Positions 7,059 to 11,061 of a stretch of 11,061 nucleotides of DNA are shown piece after piece. The notes beneath the pieces were generated by a model. It had not been told where the DNA came from and made no database searches. It worked only from the letters and a program-made list of their open reading frames with translations. Position numbers and translations under genes: made by a program. How positions within the stretch are numbered: the stretch's first letter is position 1; the number at the start of each line of letters is the position of its first letter. This stretch comes from Desulfobacterales bacterium (GTDB taxonomy: Bacteria > Desulfobacterota > Desulfobacteria > Desulfobacterales > C00003106), in NCBI GenBank assembly GCA_030672555.1, contig DAOVGD010000075.1, positions 1 through 11,061 of the forward strand, in the 5' to 3' direction.

Positions 7059-8423
7059 CTACTTTTTAAAATCCTTGGGGCTCAGATTATATTTTTTAAG
7101 TAGGTTGTAAAAGTCTGCCCGATACTTTGAGGCCATCTCTGACGCCCTGGTTACATTTCCTTTGGTTAGCTCAAGCAGATTAATCAGATAACCTTTTTCG
7201 AACTCCCCCTTGGCCTCTTTCAATGGTTTTAGTTGAAATTCGGTTGAGACAATGTTCTTATGTGGCAAAACCATCTCTTCTGTAATTACATTCTTTGTGG
7301 TCATTGCAACCGCATACTCAATAGTATTTACCAGCTCTCGCACGTTTCCAGGCCAATCATGAAGCATCAGTTTCTGAATAGCTCCCGGTGTAATGTCAGA
7401 GATATCTTTTTTCATCTCTTTGCTGTTTTTTTTCAAAAAATGTTTGGCTAAAGCCGGTATATCTTCCTTTCTTTCCCTCAGCGGGGGCAGATAAATAGGA
7501 ATAACATGTATTCGATAAAAGAGATCTTCTCTAAAAAGTCCGTTTTTTACCTCTTGTACAATGTCCTTATTGGTTGCCACAATCAATCTTGCATCTACAT
7601 CCACTGGTTTTTCCGCCCCTACCGGATGAAACTGGTGGACCTCCAATACTCTTAACAGCTTTGCCTGAAGAGAGGGAGACATCTCCCCAATTTCATCAAG
7701 AAACATTGTCCCACCGTGAGCCTGTTCAAAGAGTCCACGCTTATTTCGAACAGCGTTAGTAAATGCTCCTTTTTTATAGCCAAAGAGTTCGCTTTCAAGG
7801 AGTGTATCGGGTATGGCAGCACAGTTTATAGCTACAAAAGGATCTTCCTTTCTGGGACTGCTCAAATGGATTGCTTTGGCGATCAACTCTTTTCCCGTAC
7901 CGCTTTCACCGTGCAGATAGACGGTAGAGTCGGTCTGCGCGATGCGGGCTACCTGCTGGAGTACATCCCGCATTTTCTCGCTTCGGGTCACAATGTTTTT
8001 AAAATCATACTTTTCCTCGAGGCTACCCTCCAGTATCTTAATTTCTACAGCCAGCTTGCGTTTTTCCAGCGCTTTTTCGATATGAGAAAGGAGGTCCCGC
8101 GCATCAAACGGTTTTAAGAGGTAGCTATAAGCTCCTCTTTTCATTGCATCTACCGCGTTTTCAACACTGCCATGAGCGGTGAGAATGATAACCGGAAGAT
8201 CCGGATTTATAGCATGAAGCTCCTCCATTAAACTGATCCCATCCGTACGCATCAATTTCAAGTCGACAATTGCGAGGTTAAAAACATGCTTTTGGGCAAG
8301 CTCAAGCGCTACGTCTTCCTTCTGTGATATTACGGCTTCATATTTTGCCGCCTCTATTCTCGTTTGCAACAGTTCGAGGAGGTTCTTATCATCGTCCACA
8401 ATTAAAATCTTTCCAAGCGACAT
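7059..8423 (-). CDS. glrR: Sigma-54-dependent response regulator, GlrR/QseF-like
   Basis: This NtrC-family activator, once phosphorylated, remodels sigma-54 RNA polymerase from enhancer sites. Its 454 residues compare with 444 in E. coli GlrR. The receiver domain (1-120) has acidic residues D10-D12, phospho-acceptor D54, T82 and K104. The AAA+ domain has Walker A GESGTGKE (172-179), Walker B GGTMFLDEIGEM (237-248), arginine-finger region FREDLFYR (297-304) and WPGNVREL (357-364). The sigma-54 contact loop reads GAFTNA (219-224) rather than GAFTGA. The C-terminal Fis-type helix-turn-helix (about 405-454) contains LTKGNVTRASEMA and RADFYNLLKKY and closely follows the GlrR C-terminus as I remember it (LLQITKGNVTHAARMA, RTEFYKLL). 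I chose the ATG at 8423, 1 bp after the lipoprotein stop, because MSLGKILIVDDD is a standard receiver start; a TTG 33 bp upstream would add a Lys-rich tail and lacks support. The symbol reflects orthology by sequence and gene order. Confidence 0.93.
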   Translation of the reverse strand: MSLGKILIVDDDKNLLELLQTRIEAAKYEAVISQKEDVALELAQKHVFNLAIVDLKLMRTDGISLMEELHAINPDLPVIILTAHGSVENAVDAMKRGAYSYLLKPFDARDLLSHIEKALEKRKLAVEIKILEGSLEEKYDFKNIVTRSEKMRDVLQQVARIAQTDSTVYLHGESGTGKELIAKAIHLSSPRKEDPFVAINCAAIPDTLLESELFGYKKGAFTNAVRNKRGLFEQAHGGTMFLDEIGEMSPSLQAKLLRVLEVHQFHPVGAEKPVDVDARLIVATNKDIVQEVKNGLFREDLFYRIHVIPIYLPPLRERKEDIPALAKHFLKKNSKEMKKDISDITPGAIQKLMLHDWPGNVRELVNTIEYAVAMTTKNVITEEMVLPHKNIVSTEFQLKPLKEAKGEFEKGYLINLLELTKGNVTRASEMASKYRADFYNLLKKYNLSPKDFKK

Positions 8424-8424
8424 G

Positions 8425-9195
8425 TTACTCAGTCCATTCTTTTTTCTTTTTTTCAAGTTCGATATCGACCTGTTTCATCTTCTCAAGAATTTCCAGCACT
8501 CCTATCCATATTTTTGCCCGTTCCACCATCGGACTTTTTGGATAGTTTGACACAAGCTCTTTGAAGTAGCCAAGAGATTTTTCATAATCTCTCTTTGCAT
8601 TCCCATAGTGTGCATATACTAATCCTAACACAAAAAGGGCCTCATCTTTTGGCGAATCCTCTCGGGTCAAATCAAGAATTTTTTGGCTTTCCGTTATGAC
8701 CCCTTCATAATCTTCCCGGCCCAAAAGTTCTTCGGCATACTCGAGAAACTCCCCTATCTTTTTCTCGTATCTAAGAGGTTTCTCAAATTCTCTTTTCTTT
8801 GTTTTTTCAATTAGTTGAAGTGTATCTATCCATATCCTGGACTCCTCGACCAAAGGACTTTTAGGATAATCTGATACGACCTTTCTGAAATAGGCAAGAG
8901 ATTTTTCATACTCCTTTTTTGCCCTTCCATAATGCGCATAGATCAATCCCAAGGTGAACAGAGCCTTATCTCCCGGCGATTTTTCGCCTGCCAAATCCAA
9001 TGATCGTTGACTCTCCTGTGCCGCCTTTTCAAAATCGCCCTGTTCCAGAGATGTCTCCGCACGGGAAAGATGCTCATACGCACTCCATCTGTTTTGTAAG
9101 CCCGCGCATGTGGCGCATCCGGAAAAAGTAAGGAGAATCAGACCGGCAAGGTAAAGGTAAACGTACTTCCTTGACCTATCTTGCTTTTCGCCCAT
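8425..9195 (-). CDS. TPR-like lipoprotein between kinase and regulator (QseG position), internally duplicated
   Basis: This is a 256-residue predicted lipoprotein. A charged n-region (MGEKQDRSRK), a hydrophobic stretch (YVYLYLAGLILLTF) and a lipobox FSGC place the lipidated Cys at 27, so it should be anchored in the outer or inner membrane facing the periplasm. The mature part is two copies of a ~90-residue unit (42-131 and 150-239), each like TPR repeats of CpoB/BamD type: a helix pair, ALFxLGLxYAHYG, YEKSLxYF, then YPKSPxVE. A Lys/Glu-rich coiled-coil tail follows. The start is fixed by GGAGG six bases before the ATG; a more upstream ATG (9237) would put 14 polar residues ahead of the signal peptide. 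It overlaps the kinase gene by 58 bp and abuts the regulator. In E. coli the same slot holds QseG, also a lipoprotein but of different sequence, so I infer an accessory sensor that modulates the kinase. Confidence 0.88.
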   Translation of the reverse strand: MGEKQDRSRKYVYLYLAGLILLTFSGCATCAGLQNRWSAYEHLSRAETSLEQGDFEKAAQESQRSLDLAGEKSPGDKALFTLGLIYAHYGRAKKEYEKSLAYFRKVVSDYPKSPLVEESRIWIDTLQLIEKTKKREFEKPLRYEKKIGEFLEYAEELLGREDYEGVITESQKILDLTREDSPKDEALFVLGLVYAHYGNAKRDYEKSLGYFKELVSNYPKSPMVERAKIWIGVLEILEKMKQVDIELEKKKKEWTE

Positions 9196-10583
9196 ATCTT
9201 CCCTCCGTGGGCATTTATGATGTTTTTTGCTATGCACAGCCCTAAACCTGTGCCTTCTCTTTTTTTCTGATCTTTTGTTGATACCTGGTGAAATTTATCG
9301 AATATGGAAAATAGTTTCTCCTCTGGTATGCCAGGCCCTGTGTCAGCTACCGAAACAGTTACCTCATGGTTTGCAGGGTCTGCGCTTACCCATATCTTTC
9401 CACCTTCCGGGGTAAATTTAATCGCGTTGCCAAGCAAGTTTCTTAATACATGAAGAATACGTTCACGGTTTATATTCACCTCTGGCAATGTTCCGGAGAC
9501 CTTTCCTGTAATCTGTATATTTTTCCCTTCCATAAGTGGCTCTGTCTCGAATATTACCTGATTAATAAGAGGGGCAACATTTATCCGTTCGAAATCTGCC
9601 GGCATTATACCCGCCTCAATTTTTGACAGATCGAGGAGGGAATTGACAGAATGTATCAAACGGTTACTTTCTTCACCAATAATAGTCAAAAGCCTTTTTT
9701 GCTTATCTGTAACATCCCCTCCCACGCCTTCTAATAATAAATTAGTTCCCTCTCTTATTGATGTCAACGGTGTGCGAAGGTCGTGAGAAACATGGGAGAG
9801 AAAATCAACCTTCATTTGATCTAACTTTTTCAGCTTGGCACACATAAAATTAAAAGAAGATGCCAACTCATTTACTTCAGGCGGAGACGACAAGTCTAAA
9901 TACCCGTCAAAGACCCCGCTTTGAGCGATTTTTTTAGTCCTATCTTTCAATAAAGAAAGGGGTTTATTGATACTCTTGGTAATTACCAAAGAAATAAAAA
10001 CTCCGACAAGCAACGTGGTTATCGTCATAATCAAAGACATCTCAGCGGCTCTTTTGCCGGTCGCCTCCAGGGTCATCATTTTCCCGTCGATATTAGATTG
10101 TGTATAAGTATTTAATTCTTTTAAAACATCTATTACGCCATTAATATGCTCCTGTTTTTCTTCTTTATAAGAAATTTCTGAAAGGTTCTTTCCCTCGTTC
10201 AGATATTGTACCTCTTTTTCAAAAAGAGAAAGATACTCGGAGTGGAGTTCCTTTATTCGCCCTATCAAAGCCCCCTGATCGGAGTTAGAATCATAAGATA
10301 GCCCAGAAAGATATCGGACAAAATCCTGTTTTGCTATCTGAAATTGTTTATAAAAACTTTCGTCTCTCGTGAGAAGATACTTATTTTCATAGCGGATCTG
10401 GGACAACAATGAGTCTCTAATCTTATTTACATCATTTATCGCAACGTTGTCCACATGAAGAATAAGATGTGTAAGATTGTTGAGACGGTACAGTTGGTAA
10501 ATCGTATACGTGCTCAACGCCACGACAAGCAAAAAAATACTCAGGTAGCCGAGAACAAGGCGCTGAAAAATCGTAAGTTTCAT
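9138..10583 (-). CDS. glrK: Membrane sensor histidine kinase, GlrK/QseE-like
   Basis: This inner-membrane sensor kinase presumably phosphorylates the regulator encoded two genes on. Its 481 residues show a first membrane helix (about 8-30), a helical periplasmic domain (31-180, probably a four-helix bundle rich in charged residues and without Cys), a second helix (183-203), HAMP linker (204-256), HisKA dimerisation domain with phospho-acceptor H267 in SHVSHDLRTPLTSIREGTNL (263-282), and a HATPase domain with N box RNLLGNAIKF (381-390), G1 DTGPGIP (414-420), F box FDKFH (428-432) and G2 GTGLGL (444-449). All catalytic boxes are intact. The segment DLRTPLTSIREGTNLL resembles the GlrK H-box (ELKTPLASMREGTELL), which with gene order supports the symbol. 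The ATG at 10583 gives a sensible MKLTIFQRLVLGY start but has no strong Shine-Dalgarno sequence. Its 3' end overlaps the lipoprotein gene by 58 bp. The signal sensed is unknown. Confidence 0.93.
   Translation of the reverse strand: MKLTIFQRLVLGYLSIFLLVVALSTYTIYQLYRLNNLTHLILHVDNVAINDVNKIRDSLLSQIRYENKYLLTRDESFYKQFQIAKQDFVRYLSGLSYDSNSDQGALIGRIKELHSEYLSLFEKEVQYLNEGKNLSEISYKEEKQEHINGVIDVLKELNTYTQSNIDGKMMTLEATGKRAAEMSLIMTITTLLVGVFISLVITKSINKPLSLLKDRTKKIAQSGVFDGYLDLSSPPEVNELASSFNFMCAKLKKLDQMKVDFLSHVSHDLRTPLTSIREGTNLLLEGVGGDVTDKQKRLLTIIGEESNRLIHSVNSLLDLSKIEAGIMPADFERINVAPLINQVIFETEPLMEGKNIQITGKVSGTLPEVNINRERILHVLRNLLGNAIKFTPEGGKIWVSADPANHEVTVSVADTGPGIPEEKLFSIFDKFHQVSTKDQKKREGTGLGLCIAKNIINAHGGKIWAKSKIGQGSTFTFTLPV
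9202..9206 (-). promoter_or_regulatory. Shine-Dalgarno site of the lipoprotein gene, inside the kinase CDS
   Basis: GGAGG on the minus strand lies six bases before the ATG at 9195 and decides that start. The same bases encode the Gly-Gly of the kinase's C-terminal HGGKIW segment (codons CAC GGA GGG AAG ATA TGG), and the new ATG spans its ATA-TGG codons in another frame. Confidence 0.9.
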
Positions 10584-10590
10584 CAGTCTT

Positions 10591-10687
10591 GACGGTTTCG
10601 TAAAAAGTCTTTTGTGAATTGAAAGCCCTTACTTGATACTCTCGTAAAAAGTCTTGAGTTTGATAAAGGATGGCTAAGTAAAAAGAT
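10591..10687. repeat. Three direct copies of a 19-bp end sequence upstream of the kinase gene
   Basis: The copies are GACGGTTTCGTAAAAAGTC (10591-10609), GATACTCTCGTAAAAAGTC (10635-10653) and GATGGCTAAGTAAAAAGAT (10669-10687). The first two share the exact core TCGTAAAAAGTCTT. The third is the left end of the palindromic element at 10669-10795, and an inverted fourth copy is its right end. They look like leftover ends of one repeat family. Confidence 0.82.
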
Positions 10688-10795
10688 TAATATACAAGGC
10701 GTAGTGGTTTTTCAGGTGCGAAGGCATACATATGGTATGTCGAGTGCCTGAAAAACCACTATAACGCAGTAGATTGGATTTTTTACGACGCCATC
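10669..10795. repeat. 127-bp palindromic intergenic element
   Basis: Perfect 14-bp arms AGTGGTTTTTCAGG (10703-10716) and CCTGAAAAACCACT (10747-10760) enclose a second stem, GGCATAC / GTATGTC, with loop ATATG. Outside them, imperfect arms reach the ends GATGGC (10669) and GCCATC (10795). There is no coding potential. The strong stem could fold in DNA or in a transcript entering the kinase operon. Elements with such TCGTAAAAAGTC-like ends are, to my recollection, common between genes in Desulfobacterota; this was not checked here. Confidence 0.88.
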
Positions 10796-10888
10796 TTACT
10801 TGTACGTTACAGTATACACTTAGAAGATTCAACTGTTTTTTGTATGGTTTTTTAGTATGGAAGTTTGGTGGCTTGTGAGTTTAATCTC
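10796..10888. other. Non-coding stretch between the two palindromic elements
   Basis: A/T-rich DNA with no gene. On the minus strand TATACT (10816-10811) could be a -10 box for the kinase operon, but no convincing -35 lies 16-18 bp upstream and I found no sigma-54 (GG/GC) promoter. A transcript starting here would carry the whole palindrome at 10669-10795 in its leader. Confidence 0.35.
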
Positions 10889-10890
10889 TA

Positions 10891-11051
10891 GGAGGCTGTC
10901 CGAGAATTCTGATCCTACTACAAAAGCGTGAGAAACGGCCCAAATTTCCGCAAGTTTTCGTCAAATAGGCCTGCTATTCTCCTCAAATTTGCGAAAATTT
11001 TGTCTCGTTCTCACTCTTTTTCGTTATGGACATAATTCTCGGATAGCCTCC
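10891..11051. mobile_element. 161-bp fold-back MITE-like element
   Basis: Terminal inverted repeats GGAGGCTGTCCGAGAATT (10891-10908) and AATTCTCGGATAGCCTCC (11034-11051) match at 17 of 18 positions. Both are flanked outside by TA (10889-10890 and 11052-11053). The alternative reading is CTAG/CTAA as an imperfect 4-bp flank. The palindrome continues inward, imperfectly, to a perfect AATAG / CTATT stem around loop GCCTG centred at 10971, the exact midpoint. No ORF of note lies inside, so it is non-autonomous. A TA flank would suit an IS630/Tc1-type transposase, but the parent IS is not in the window. Confidence 0.82.
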
Positions 11052-11061
11052 TAAGGAAACT

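Noticed and set aside
9196..9237. Lipoprotein start at ATG 9237
   Set aside because: It would put 14 polar residues before the signal peptide, while GGAGG at 9202-9206 points clearly to the ATG at 9195.
10703..10760. Rho-independent terminator
   Set aside because: The stem is A/T- and G/C-mixed with no U-run directly after it in either direction, and it belongs to a larger symmetrical repeat.
10584..10900. Sigma-54 promoter for autoregulation of the kinase operon
   Set aside because: I looked on both strands for TGGCAC-N5-TTGCA-like sequences and found none; TGGC occurs but without a correctly spaced GC element.
10584..11061. GlmY-like small RNA upstream of the kinase, by analogy with E. 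coli
   Set aside because: The region is filled by two palindromic repeat elements, and no GlmY-like sequence or terminator can be recognised.

Overview
The window is a bacterial chromosomal segment of mid-range GC in which every recognised gene lies on the minus strand. It therefore reads as a series of short transcription units running from high to low coordinates. The gene content suggests a sulfate-reducing or syntrophic member of the former Deltaproteobacteria (Desulfobacterota or a relative). It combines an xseA-xseB-ispA-dxs chain, a GlrK/GlrR-like sigma-54 two-component system with a TPR lipoprotein between kinase and regulator, and abundant intergenic palindromes. This placement is an inference from gene families and order, not from a marker gene.

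In order of transcription: (1) Positions 11061-10584 are non-coding. They hold a centred 161-bp fold-back, MITE-like element, then a long hairpin element whose 19-bp end sequence recurs three times directly and once inverted. (2) Positions 10583-6262 form a compact four-gene unit: a membrane histidine kinase, a lipoprotein whose start is embedded in the kinase gene, a sigma-54-dependent response regulator, and a RimK-like ATP-grasp ligase 20 bp further on. The first three match the GlrK-QseG-GlrR (QseE-G-F) arrangement of enterobacteria. (3) Positions 6162-4733 carry a dGTPase-family HD hydrolase and an 88-residue protein of unknown function 2 bp behind it. (4) Positions 4460-2050 hold xseA, xseB and ispA, which nearly touch or overlap. 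(5) Positions 1854-1 hold dxs, which runs off the window edge with probably only 10-25 residues missing.

Functionally, dxs and ispA supply isoprenoid precursors: DXP for the MEP pathway, and farnesyl diphosphate for carrier lipids and quinones. XseAB is exonuclease VII, and the HD hydrolase controls dNTPs. The two-component system probably senses an envelope or periplasmic signal, with its lipoprotein as an accessory sensor, and drives sigma-54 promoters; its target is not visible here. The ATP-grasp ligase may be an output or partner.

The most distinctive feature is the intergenic DNA. Every gap longer than 50 bp contains a palindromic repeat. Three gaps (ispA/dxs, the 88-aa gene/xseA, and the ligase/dgt) carry inverted arrays of A/T-rich 7-bp units, and the kinase upstream region carries two other families. 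The other notable points are the tandem-duplicated lipoprotein, a GAFTNA variant of the sigma-54 contact loop, and a Shine-Dalgarno sequence made from the kinase's own HGG codons.
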